DNA of 64,000 bases. Origin: Nostoc sp. NIES-3756. Its GTDB lineage: Bacteria > Cyanobacteriota > Cyanobacteriia > Cyanobacteriales > Nostocaceae. Positions 25,469 through 33,173 of the stretch are shown one piece after another. The notes under the pieces are model-generated. The model did not search any database and was not told the DNA's origin. It saw only the letters and a list, made by a program, of their open reading frames with translations. The translations under genes were made by a program, and so were the position numbers. Position 1 is the first letter of the stretch. Every line of letters starts with the position of its first letter. The stretch lies in assembly GCF_001548375.1 (NCBI RefSeq), contig NZ_AP017295.1, positions 4,746,501-4,810,500 on the forward strand, written 5' to 3'.

Positions 25469-25711
25469 ATGGTAGATATCATGGAAATTAATTCTGAGTC
25501 TAGCAATAAAAATTTATGCTCTATTCCCACAACCAATAATTTAGAAACACTAGCAAATGATTCTCAATTGCTAGGAAATGCTGACGAATTTCTTTTACCT
25601 CGTTCCGCTTGGAATAGTCAAGTTGCTTACTTAAGAGCAGTTTTCAGAGCGAAAAAAGCCTTAGATAAAATTGAATTAGCAGCAGAATGGCTACCAAATG
25701 TTAAATCATAA
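25469..25711 (+). CDS. Small partner protein of radical SAM enzyme (PlpY-like candidate)
   Basis: An 80-residue protein directly after the radical SAM gene (8-base gap), so certainly cotranscribed. The first 40 residues are polar; the second half (LPRSAWNSQVAYLRAVFRAK, then KALDKIELAAEWLP) forms one or two amphipathic helices. Spliceases of the PlpX type need a small accessory protein, PlpY, encoded in this position. I make the match from size and position, not from a sequence comparison. An in-frame ATG at 25481 is an alternative start. Confidence 0.6.
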   Translation: MVDIMEINSESSNKNLCSIPTTNNLETLANDSQLLGNADEFLLPRSAWNSQVAYLRAVFRAKKALDKIELAAEWLPNVKS

Positions 25712-25903
25712 TTAATAAATTGATATTTGTCCCAAAAAGAGTATCTAAAAGTTGTGGTCTTGCTAAATACTTAGTTGATAACGCTTAATCCATTGGAGAG
25801 AGATTACTTAACCTTTATTTTACAAAAGGTTATTAAGATTAAACGTTATGTCTTTTCATCAACATCTTTTAAAGATTTAGCAATCCAAAGAAGGGAAATA
25901 CCA

Positions 25904-27187
25904 ATGTTGAACAAGCTATCAATAGTTGCTGCCAGTGCAATTTCTATTGTTCTTGGAGTTGGCGACGCTACGCTAGCAGCTTCATTTCAAGTAGTAGCCA
26001 ATAACCTTGATAGCCCTAGAGGCTTAACCTTTGGCTCAGATGGGGCGCTTTATGTGGTAGAAGCAGGTAGAGGTGGTACAAGTCCATGTATTCCCGCTCC
26101 TGGTGCTGGCCCTGATGGGCCACAGGTTTGCTATGGAGCGACCGGAGGCATCACACGTATTCAAAATGGCTTACAAAAACGTATTCTCACAGGTTTACCA
26201 TCTGTAGCCTTACCTATTCAGATTCCTGACACTGATATTACTATCACTATTGATGCTACCGGCGCTCATGACCTCAAGTTTGACTCCAATGGCAAGCCGT
26301 ATTTACTCATTGGTTTAGGTTCGTCGCCCCAAAGACGCGATGATATTTTGCAAGTACCTGCGTTTGGGCAGCTAGTTGCTCTTGATAGTCTGACTGGGAC
26401 AGCATCTCTCACACCCATAGCAGATTTAGCACAGTATGAAGGATTAAATAATCCTGATGATCAAGGCCCAAGCTTTTTCAACCCTTATAACGAAGGTATT
26501 GATAGTAATCCTTATTCATTTTTGATTCAAGGTGACAGTGCTTATATCGTTGATGCGGCGGGTAACGATTTCTTCCGCGCTAAGTTGGATGGTAGTGAAT
26601 TAACACTGCTTTCTGTATTTCCTGCGCGTCTTGCAACTGACCCATTCACAGGGCAAACAATTGGGCTGCAAAGTGTTCCTACATCGGTTGCACTTGATTC
26701 TGATGGAGCGTTTTATGTCTCTGAATTTACTGGTTTCCCTTATCAAAAAGGTGCAGCGCGTATTTTTCGTATTGGTTCTGATAATCAGCCAACAGTTTAT
26801 GCAGAAGGTTTTACCCACATCATTGATTTCGATTTTGATAACCGGGGTGGCTTGTATGTTTTAGAATATGCGGCTGAACCTCTTTTCCCTCCGGCTTTTC
26901 CTAATTATGGTCAGCTACTTTACGTTGCGCCTAATGGGACTCGTAACGTGATTTCCAGTGGGGAACTGCTTTTCCCAACAGCTTTAGAACTTGGCCCTGA
27001 TGGAGATATTTATGTCTCTAATCAAGGTTATATCCCTGGTATTGGTCAAGTATTAAGGTTTTCTAATCCTTATGCTTCTGTACCTGAACCTACTTTAGCT
27101 TTAGGTTTATTGACATTTGGGGTTCTTGGTTTTGTCACACCATCGGGTAAAAAGAAAGTAGCGGTTAATAAAGGTTCTAAAGCATAA
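25904..27187 (+). CDS. ScyD/ScyE-like secreted beta-propeller protein with PEP-CTERM
   Basis: A 427-residue predicted secreted protein. The signal peptide (MLNKLSIVAASAISIVLGVG) ends near Ala-Ala around residue 26. NHL-like propeller repeats follow (GLTFGSDGALYVVEAG, HDLKFDSNGKPYLLIG, SVALDSDGAFYVSEF, ALELGPDGDIYVSNQ). The end has a PEP-CTERM sorting signal: PEP, a hydrophobic helix (LALGLLTFGVLGFV) and a basic tail (KKK). The start at 25904 is preferred over the longer frame because AAGGGAA precedes it and the signal peptide begins there. Similar proteins occur in scytonemin loci (ScyD/ScyE). Here it sits in a peptide cluster; its role is unknown. Confidence 0.85.
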   Translation: MLNKLSIVAASAISIVLGVGDATLAASFQVVANNLDSPRGLTFGSDGALYVVEAGRGGTSPCIPAPGAGPDGPQVCYGATGGITRIQNGLQKRILTGLPSVALPIQIPDTDITITIDATGAHDLKFDSNGKPYLLIGLGSSPQRRDDILQVPAFGQLVALDSLTGTASLTPIADLAQYEGLNNPDDQGPSFFNPYNEGIDSNPYSFLIQGDSAYIVDAAGNDFFRAKLDGSELTLLSVFPARLATDPFTGQTIGLQSVPTSVALDSDGAFYVSEFTGFPYQKGAARIFRIGSDNQPTVYAEGFTHIIDFDFDNRGGLYVLEYAAEPLFPPAFPNYGQLLYVAPNGTRNVISSGELLFPTALELGPDGDIYVSNQGYIPGIGQVLRFSNPYASVPEPTLALGLLTFGVLGFVTPSGKKKVAVNKGSKA

Positions 27188-27278
27188 GTTCTGAGCCTAG
27201 CTGTAGAAATTGTTCTTGCTCCTCCACTTTTTTATCACACACAAATAAACGTTCATAAGTTACTCATATTTTTTAATT

Positions 27279-28475
27279 ATGAAACAAAAGTTATTTTTAA
27301 ATTCACAAAATATTGGTAATTATTTAGTTGAAATTGGCTTGTGTCAAGGTTTAGAGAAAGAAGATTTCAGTTTAGAGTTAATTCCTGGTGAAACTAGAAA
27401 TTTTAATTTGATAGTTAACTTTTCTCAAGGTCGAAAAATTATTGTGAAGCAGGAACGATACCAAAAAGTAGCTGTAAATAATGAATTTTGGTATGAGATA
27501 AAAGTAAGAGATTTGATTAAGGAATTTACCGATCTAAATTTCATTCAAGCTTTTCAGTCTTCGGTACTATATGCCGATGAAGAAAATTCAATTATTATTT
27601 TCAGTTATTTAGAAGATTATGAAGATTTGGAGGGTTTCTATAGAAATTCTCATGACTTTTCCGCAGAAATTAGTTTAGCTTTGGGAATAGCGATCGCTAA
27701 TATTCATAGTCAAACTTTTAACCACAAACAATATCGAGATTTCTTATTATCGAATACTACATTACCTGAAAGAGAACATCCTCTCAACTCGCTCCAAAGT
27801 TTAGAGGAAATTGGCCCGGAGGTATTCGGAATGTTTCCGGTAGAAGGGTTCAAATTTCTCGCACTTTACCAACGTTATGATAGCTTATCTACAGCGATCG
27901 CAGATTTGAGTAATGCTTACATTCCCTGTTGTTTAAGTCATAATGACCTGAAACTGAGCAATATCCTCTTACACAAAAATTGGGAACAACAGCTAGATAG
28001 TCCTATCATCCGCCTAATTGATTGGGAACGTTCTTACTGGGGAGATCCAGCTTATGATTTAGGTATTTTGCTTGCTAGCTATCTCAAGCTGTGGCTCAAT
28101 AGTTTAGTTGTTAGCAGAGCCATCAAGATTGAGCAATCCTTAAAGTTAGCAACAATACCTCTGGAGATTTTACAACCGGCGATCGCAACTTTACTACAAA
28201 CTTATTTAACTACATTTCCCAGCATCATAGAATATCGCCCAGATTTTTTACAGCGCGTTGTTCAATTTACTGGCACAGCTTTAATTTCGGAAATCCTCTC
28301 TTCAATTAAATATCAAAAGACATTTGGTAATACAGGAATATGTATGCTGCAAGTTGCTAAAAGTTTAGTTTGTCGTCCAGAAGCTTCTTTATCAACTATT
28401 TGTGGTTTATCTGTTGCTGAGTTAACACAACCATTAAGCAACAAATTCAACGTCCAGCCTGCATTATCTATTTAA
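27279..28475 (+). CDS. Aminoglycoside-phosphotransferase-fold kinase, class V lanthipeptide type
   Basis: A 398-residue protein with the APH kinase fold. The catalytic loop is SHNDLKLSNIL (H221, D223, N228) and the metal-binding Asp is in LIDWE (D248), followed by YWGDPAYDLGILL. Its gene lies 13 bases before a HopA1-family gene. In class V lanthipeptide systems such a kinase phosphorylates Ser/Thr of a precursor and a HopA1-type lyase eliminates the phosphate to give dehydroamino acids. A true antibiotic kinase is unlikely given this partner. The substrates may be the nearby double-glycine peptides. No ribosome binding site stands out. Confidence 0.85.
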   Translation: MKQKLFLNSQNIGNYLVEIGLCQGLEKEDFSLELIPGETRNFNLIVNFSQGRKIIVKQERYQKVAVNNEFWYEIKVRDLIKEFTDLNFIQAFQSSVLYADEENSIIIFSYLEDYEDLEGFYRNSHDFSAEISLALGIAIANIHSQTFNHKQYRDFLLSNTTLPEREHPLNSLQSLEEIGPEVFGMFPVEGFKFLALYQRYDSLSTAIADLSNAYIPCCLSHNDLKLSNILLHKNWEQQLDSPIIRLIDWERSYWGDPAYDLGILLASYLKLWLNSLVVSRAIKIEQSLKLATIPLEILQPAIATLLQTYLTTFPSIIEYRPDFLQRVVQFTGTALISEILSSIKYQKTFGNTGICMLQVAKSLVCRPEASLSTICGLSVAELTQPLSNKFNVQPALSI

Positions 28476-28488
28476 ACTGGTAATTACT

Positions 28489-29580
28489 ATGAAAATAGTC
28501 TCAACTCAGACAAACCAACTAAAACTAACAGATTCCGTATTATTAGATAAATTACAAGATATCGCTAATAACGTCGAACTTCAGCCCAATTTCCGGATAT
28601 ACCACCCTCAATATCAGCCGTTTGAATTATCTGGAGAGGTTGCTGCTAACCTGCGAAAAATGCCACTAGAAATTCAGCAACAATACAACTGCTTACAACT
28701 ACGTGGCTTTCTCTACGGAATTTACTATAACGGTTATCTACTAAACTCGCTTTCCTTAGCATCAAATAAGAATAGCTTACCAACGGATTTAGAAAATAGC
28801 ACCTTTTTAGGAATAGACCAAGATTTTCTAGAGCAATTACATTGTCATAACTCAGGTAGCGGCTATTATGACAATGGTTGGTCTATTTTCAAAGAAAAAA
28901 GTGACCGTATTTTAATTGTCAATAAAGGTGATTTAAAATTACGGATTGAGCGCGATTATCATCTTCCACCTGTACAGCGTTCTAGTGTAATTGGCGAACA
29001 AGTTGCTATTTTAATGCCTAAAAATTTAATTCAGAAAGGATTTTACCTTGCTGTTGGTAATGCAGGCTCTTATGTAGCATCTGATTTGACGGTGAGAATT
29101 TATTTTAATATTAGCCCAGAGGGCGCTATTAGTTTAATGGAAACTCTCACACAACAATTAAATTCTGAGGCAATTCCATTTATTTTTAAAGTGCTTTATA
29201 ATCCCTGTGACTACAATCGCTACGATGCAGGAGTCTTGTATTTTAATCAGTCTCAATATGCAGCAGTCAAACAAATACTCAAGGTAGCTTATATTGCAAA
29301 TCAAGTTTACTTTCGTTCGGAAGTTCCTTTATTTACTAAAAAATTGAAACCAGGATTAGGGCTTGCAGAACAGCCGATCGCACAGTTAAATATTCCAGAA
29401 AGCTTTGGTGAACATCGTTGTCAAATAGTTGCAAATGGTTTATTAGCAGCTATGCAAAAAGGAGACACATCTTCAGAAGGGAAATTGCAGGCTATATTTG
29501 ATCAGTTTGCTAGTGTAAATATTGATATAGAGTATCCTTATCTCAATGCAGGCTCAAAAGATATTTATGAATTTTTCTAA
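28489..29580 (+). CDS. HopA1-family protein (RiPP lyase candidate)
   Basis: A 363-residue protein of the T3SS effector HopA1 family. The N-terminal third is helical (LLDKLQDIANNVELQPNFRI, LRGFLYGIYYNGYLLNS). The central part carries the HopA1 pattern YHLPPVQRSSVIGEQVAILM and GFYLAVGNAGSY, then VRIYFNISPEGAISLMETLT and FKVLYNPCDYNRYDAGVLYF; the C-terminal part includes PGLGLAEQP and SFGEHRCQIVANGLLAAM. HopA1 proteins act as phospho-Ser/Thr lyases with APH-like kinases in class V lanthipeptide synthesis. The immediate upstream kinase supports that role. A hairpin terminator follows the stop codon. Confidence 0.88.
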   Translation: MKIVSTQTNQLKLTDSVLLDKLQDIANNVELQPNFRIYHPQYQPFELSGEVAANLRKMPLEIQQQYNCLQLRGFLYGIYYNGYLLNSLSLASNKNSLPTDLENSTFLGIDQDFLEQLHCHNSGSGYYDNGWSIFKEKSDRILIVNKGDLKLRIERDYHLPPVQRSSVIGEQVAILMPKNLIQKGFYLAVGNAGSYVASDLTVRIYFNISPEGAISLMETLTQQLNSEAIPFIFKVLYNPCDYNRYDAGVLYFNQSQYAAVKQILKVAYIANQVYFRSEVPLFTKKLKPGLGLAEQPIAQLNIPESFGEHRCQIVANGLLAAMQKGDTSSEGKLQAIFDQFASVNIDIEYPYLNAGSKDIYEFF

Positions 29581-29619
29581 GAACTAAAGTTCTTACTACA
29601 AACCATTTAAGTGTAGATG

Positions 29620-29647
29620 AGGCGTACAACTTGTACGCCTTATTTTT
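29620..29647 (+). terminator. Rho-independent terminator after the kinase-HopA1 operon
   Basis: Perfect 8-base stem AGGCGTAC/GTACGCCT with loop AACTT, followed by TATTTTT. It ends the plus-strand operon and lies at the 3' end of the convergent helix-turn-helix gene. Confidence 0.85.
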
Positions 29648-30248
29648 ATGGGAAATAAGAGCGAATAGAATCGTAAAGTTCAGGCTTATTTGGGTTCAGG
29701 TCAGATTTAAGATGAGAAATTGAGATTTTATTTGTAGAGTTGTCAGATGGCTTTTCCTCATAATTCAGGTGCGATCGCGTGGATAATCCCATCTGTTTGA
29801 GCAACTGTTTGATATGGCGATCGCTAATCTCAATTTCTAACTCTTTGGCTAAGTGCTTTTGTAACCAATTAGCTGTCCACCGCCGGAACGAATAACCATA
29901 ATCACGAGGACTATGAGTAGCTAATTCTCTTAGCCGTTCTAAATATTCTTCAGTAACAACTTTAGGACGACCCATTAGACAATCTTTCCACAGATGAGCC
30001 ATCCCACTACGAGCCATATGTATCCAGTAGCGTGCTGTTGCAGAGGAACATCCTAAAGTTTTACAGATTTCGGTTTGCGATTTTCCTTGATCTGCCAGCA
30101 ACATAATTTCGATGCGTTGGCGATATATTTCAGGCAGATTTTCTTGCAGACTTTTATGCAGCATTTTGCGTTGCAATGGAGCTAAAAATTTGCCTCCAGG
30201 CGTAAAATAAACTGCACCTGAATTATCCCAAGTAGGTCGTTCTAGCAT
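29646..30248 (-). CDS. Stand-alone IS630-type helix-turn-helix protein (copy 1)
   Basis: A 200-residue protein. The N-terminal helix-turn-helix reads YRQRIEIMLLADQGKSQTEI then CKTLGCSSATARYWIHMARS, as in the DNA-binding half of IS630/Tc1 transposases. The second winged-helix part (WTANWLQKHLAKELEIEIS, then DRHIKQLLKQMGLSTRSH) is also present. The DDE catalytic domain is missing and the protein ends in a polar tail, so it is a regulator rather than a transposase. Two relatives lie at 38156 and 38734, bracketing the peptide precursors and exporter. It probably controls this cluster, but no operator was identified. Confidence 0.8.
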   Translation of the reverse strand: MLERPTWDNSGAVYFTPGGKFLAPLQRKMLHKSLQENLPEIYRQRIEIMLLADQGKSQTEICKTLGCSSATARYWIHMARSGMAHLWKDCLMGRPKVVTEEYLERLRELATHSPRDYGYSFRRWTANWLQKHLAKELEIEISDRHIKQLLKQMGLSTRSHLNYEEKPSDNSTNKISISHLKSDLNPNKPELYDSIRSYFP

Positions 30249-30378
30249 CTTATTTATAAGATAGAATAACTAGATAAATTATTGTATGGCTAATTCATAA
30301 ATATTTTAGTTTAAAAAATATTGATACAATAGCTCTATCGTTTACAGCTATTGTATTTCGGATAAAATATGACGTAGA

Positions 30379-30546
30379 TTATTGGTTGTCAATAAATGGC
30401 ATTATTTGTCCAATACTTATAGTTGATTGTGTACTGCGATCGCTAATTTTTTTTACACCTAAATATAAGCCAATGAGAAATGCAAAGCCAGCAGCAATAC
30501 CAATTGATACTGTAACAAATTGATTAATATAACCAGAATCTCTCAT
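30379..30546 (-). CDS. Leaderless copy of the precursor core, 55 residues
   Basis: A short open frame, starting MRDSGYINQF and continuing VTVSIGIAAGFAFLIGLYLG before VKKISDRSTQ and a polar tail. The hydrophobic middle closely matches the core of the precursor at 30924 (AIAVSIGVAAAGAFLTGLYF), but the double-glycine leader is absent. The ATG at 30546 has only a weak AGG upstream. It may be a decayed precursor, an immunity-type membrane peptide or a leaderless bacteriocin. HIP1 lies inside the tail, so at least this part has been maintained for some time. Confidence 0.5.
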   Translation of the reverse strand: MRDSGYINQFVTVSIGIAAGFAFLIGLYLGVKKISDRSTQSTISIGQIMPFIDNQ

Positions 30547-30640
30547 AAAATATAACCTGACTGTATTCTAAATTAACTCAAACTTATTCAATAAGAGTAG
30601 CTTGAGAATAAATAATCTACTCTCAAGCAAAACAATTATT

Positions 30641-30844
30641 CTATTTCAAAGCACTACCGATAGCGAAACCTGTCAAACCAGCACCCACTACAATAACGAA
30701 AGCAGCAACCCCTAATGAAATTGGGTCAGTACCACCAACTATGCGGTCAAGTTCATTACTGTTGAGTTCTGTCATGTAACTTTCACTATCAAATAGTAAT
30801 TCATGACCTACTGGACGAATATCCGAAATAGCGATAGAAGCCAT
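30641..30844 (-). CDS. Double-glycine leader peptide precursor A
   Basis: A 67-residue precursor. The leader MASIAISDIRPVGHELLFDS continues to MTELNSNELDRIVGG, so C39-type cleavage is expected after Gly38. The 29-residue core (TDPISLGVAAFVIVV, then GAGLTGFAIGSALK) is hydrophobic, Gly/Ala-rich and Cys-free. Small-residue spacing of GxxxG type suggests helix packing in a membrane, as in two-peptide bacteriocins. AAAGGAAC precedes the ATG. The leader is nearly identical in layout to that of precursor B 79 bases upstream. The C39 transporter at 35391 is the likely processing and export partner. Confidence 0.85.
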   Translation of the reverse strand: MASIAISDIRPVGHELLFDSESYMTELNSNELDRIVGGTDPISLGVAAFVIVVGAGLTGFAIGSALK

Positions 30845-30923
30845 GTTAGTTCCTTTATGTTTTTAATGGTTGACTCTTGAAATCAAAACTGTCTTGAACC
30901 TTAGCTTGGCAATGAAACGTTAA

Positions 30924-31127
30924 TTACTTTAAGCCAAAGTAAAGACCAGTCAAGAAAGCTCCAGCAGCAGCTACACCAATTGATACTGCAATTGCTGCTG
31001 TGACTGGTTCAGTACCACCAACAACACGTTCTAGTTCGTTTTCGTTAAGGTCTGTCATGAAGTTTTCACTATCGGATAATAAATCATGACCTACGGGAAG
31101 AATGTTAGAAATTGCAATAGAAGCCAT
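30924..31127 (-). CDS. Double-glycine leader peptide precursor B
   Basis: A 67-residue paralogue of precursor A. The leader MASIAISNILPVGHDLLSDS ends in LNENELERVVGG (Gly-Gly at 37-38). The 29-residue core reads TEPVTAAIAVSIGVAAAGAF then LTGLYFGLK; it is Cys-free with only three Thr/Ser positions. TAGGAG stands seven bases before the ATG. Both peptides are probably made together, so a two-component bacteriocin is one reading. Modification by the kinase/HopA1 pair could dehydrate Thr/Ser but could not form thioethers without Cys. Confidence 0.85.
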   Translation of the reverse strand: MASIAISNILPVGHDLLSDSENFMTDLNENELERVVGGTEPVTAAIAVSIGVAAAGAFLTGLYFGLK

Positions 31128-31430
31128 ACCTACTCCTAATATTTTTTGTTGTTCTTCAAGGTGAATTGCGTTTCCCCTTTGATTTACATATTAGTAGAGA
31201 TAAAGATAGAGGAAAAGCCTTATTTGATAGCTCAATAGCTACAATGAAGAGTTTTATGTCTCTTTACTAATTCTCAAAATGGCTTTTAATTAATGGATTG
31301 ACTATTTATGCTTTTCTTTTTAACTTAAAATCTAAAAGTTAAGCAATAAACAGTTAAATTTTTGTCCTTAATTTACTGTTCCAATCCCCTTACTGAGTGT
31401 CTGCCAAGTTCAGGATACCTGTTAAGAAAT
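31128..31430. other. Promoter region of the precursor pair
   Basis: About 300 AT-rich bases upstream of precursor B, bounded on the right by the composite insertion. It should contain the promoter of the two precursor genes and possibly binding sites for the IS630-type regulators. No inverted repeat was strong enough to call. Confidence 0.35.
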
Positions 31431-31745
31431 GTGAGTTCGACAAGTCTTTTCTGACCTCTCTCCCAACTAATACCAATTCAAAATTCAAAATTCAAAATTC
31501 AAAATTAATAACACCAGACGTAGCATAGGTTTGGGCATTTGAATCTGTATCATATTTTTTGTGAAATGGTATAACTTCTCACGTTATGTAGAAAAGTTGA
31601 CGCAAAACCTAACCCCCTAACCCCCTTCCCTACTAGGGAAGGGGGAAAATTAAAGCCTCTCTCCTCTTAGGGGCTGCGGTGTACACACAAGTCTTATAAA
31701 GTTGCCGAAAGGCGTTTCGATCCCCCCTAACCCCCCTTTCTAAGG

Positions 31746-32918
31746 TAGGGCTAATTCATTGTAAAGAGAGAAAAATTAAACTAGAAATAACTTCTACCCT
31801 AAGTATATTTTGATGTCAAATGAGTAGTTTGATAGCGGCATTACAAGGCATAGAAGACTATCGCGCTCCTCGTGGAAAACGTTATCCATTATGGGTGATG
31901 CTATTATTAGTGATTTTAGGAACGTTGAGTGAGTGCTATGGATATGCTGCACTAGAAGACTTTTGTGTGCGACATTATGCAGCATTGTCCGAAAAGTTAG
32001 GGATAACATACAAACGTTTACCGAGTGACTCAACATTTCGGCGACTGTTTGAGCAATTAGATTTTGAAAAACTTACAGACTGCTTTGTGACGTGGGCAAA
32101 AGCTGGGACTCACCTCGGTCCAGGTTCTTGGTTAGCAGTGGATGGAAAAAGCATCAAAAGTACAGTTAAAGCATACAATCAGTCCTACCAAAACTTTGTC
32201 AACGTCGTCTCAGTGTATAGCCATCAGCAAGGAGTGGTCGTTGCCCTCAAGCAATTCCAGAACCATGAACAAAGTGAAATCAAAGTTTTAGAAAAACTAT
32301 TAGAAACTTTGAATTTCACTGGTGTAGTGTTTACATGTGATGCTTTGCATTGTCAAAAAAAACTGTGCAGTTAATTGTTAACAGTGGTAATGATTACTTA
32401 GTAGGCATCAAGGGTAATCAACCCAAACTCTTGAGTTATGCACAAACACTGGCAAAACAACTTCTCCCAAATACTATTGACATTCAAATCGAACGCACAC
32501 GTGGACGTGTTGTTCAACGTACTGTCAAAGTTTATGAACTCATAGATGGTATTGACCCCAGTTGGGAAAAGGCGCAAAGTTTGATTGTTGTTGAGCGTCA
32601 GGGTATTAGAGATGGGCAATCTTTTGAAACAATTAGTTACTATCTTAGTAGTCTCAAAACATCTGCTATCCATTTTGCTCAAGCTATTCGTGGACACCGG
32701 GACATTGAAAACGGATTGCATTGGGTCAAAGATGTTGTGTTTGGGGAAGACACTGCACCTTTTTGTGCCTATAATGCTGCTACTAACTGGTCTATTATTC
32801 GTACTTTTGTGATTAATCTACTCCGTGCAAAGGGTTATCGCTCATTGACCAAAGCACAGAGATTTCTATGTCATGATCTGGAACAGCTTTTTTCTCTTTT
32901 CACAATGAATTAGCCCTA
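31746..32918 (+). mobile_element. ISAs1-family insertion sequence, 1,173 bp
   Basis: Near-perfect terminal inverted repeats start TAGGGCTAATTCATTGT at both ends. An 11-base direct repeat, CCTTTCTAAGG, flanks the element (31735-31745 and 32919-32929) and is the target duplication. It carries one transposase gene split by a frame change. It sits inside an older palindromic repeat between the RiPP precursors and the export genes. Confidence 0.92.
31820..32913 (+). pseudogene. ISAs1-family transposase, split in two frames at an A8 run
   Basis: DDE transposase of the ISAs1/H-repeat family. The first frame (31820-32374) holds the N-terminal domain (LIAALQGIEDYRAPRGKRYP) and the first Asp in WLAVDGKSIKST and second in FTCDALHCQKK. 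The second frame (to 32913) holds VNSGNDYLVGIKGNQP and the Glu in RGHRDIENGLHWVKDVVFGE. The frames meet at A8 (32355-32362). A -1 shift there gives QKKTVQLIVN, the expected family sequence, so programmed slippage could yield a full enzyme of about 360 residues. Otherwise the copy is dead. Confidence 0.85.
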
Positions 32919-33082
32919 CCTTTCTAAGGGGGGAAATTTCTTCAAGTCCCCCTTAGAAAGGGGGATTTAGGGGGATCAGATGATTTGTGTGTACACGGTA
33001 GCCTCTTAGGGGAGAGGTTTGGAGAGGGGTTTTTTCCATCTGTCGAACTCGCGTTAAGAAGTAGCACTTTGTCTATAAAAAG

Positions 33083-33115
33083 AACACCCAGCACCATAAT
33101 GTAGATGTGGGTGTT
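33083..33115 (-). terminator. Terminator downstream of the export operon
   Basis: Stem AACACCCA/TGGGTGTT with a 17-base loop; on the minus strand it is followed by CTTTTTAT. It lies about 60 bases beyond the stop of the PpiC-type gene, the last gene of the minus-strand export operon. Confidence 0.7.
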
Positions 33116-33173
33116 AAGTTATATTTTTTGTTATTTGATGATATGTAAATAAGTGATACTCAATGTTACAAAT

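Larger units (their letters stand above)
31431..33050. mobile_element. Composite nested insertion: outer MITE-like repeat
   Basis: Outer ends GAGTTCGACA (31432-31441) and TGTCGAACTC (33041-33050) match the terminal repeats of the 145-bp element at 23515. Inside are CCCTCTCC/GGAGAGG arms and four ATTCAAA heptamers (31476-31503). A second palindromic repeat with 12-base ends GTGTACACACAA (31679-31690) and TTGTGTGTACAC (32985-32996) is inserted in the first. An ISAs1 element is inserted in the second. The order of insertion is therefore readable. Confidence 0.75.

Noticed and set aside
27279..28475. Aminoglycoside resistance gene
   Set aside because: The APH fold is present, but the 13-base link to a HopA1 gene within a peptide cluster makes a RiPP kinase the better reading.
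29646..30248. Truncated IS630 transposase
   Set aside because: Complete start, two HTH modules and a distinct tail, no terminal repeats, and two similar intact copies nearby favour a regulator.
31476..31503. Four ATTCAAA units considered as a CRISPR-like array
   Set aside because: The repeat is a 7-base direct tandem without spacers; it is an STRR tract. No CRISPR array was found in the window.
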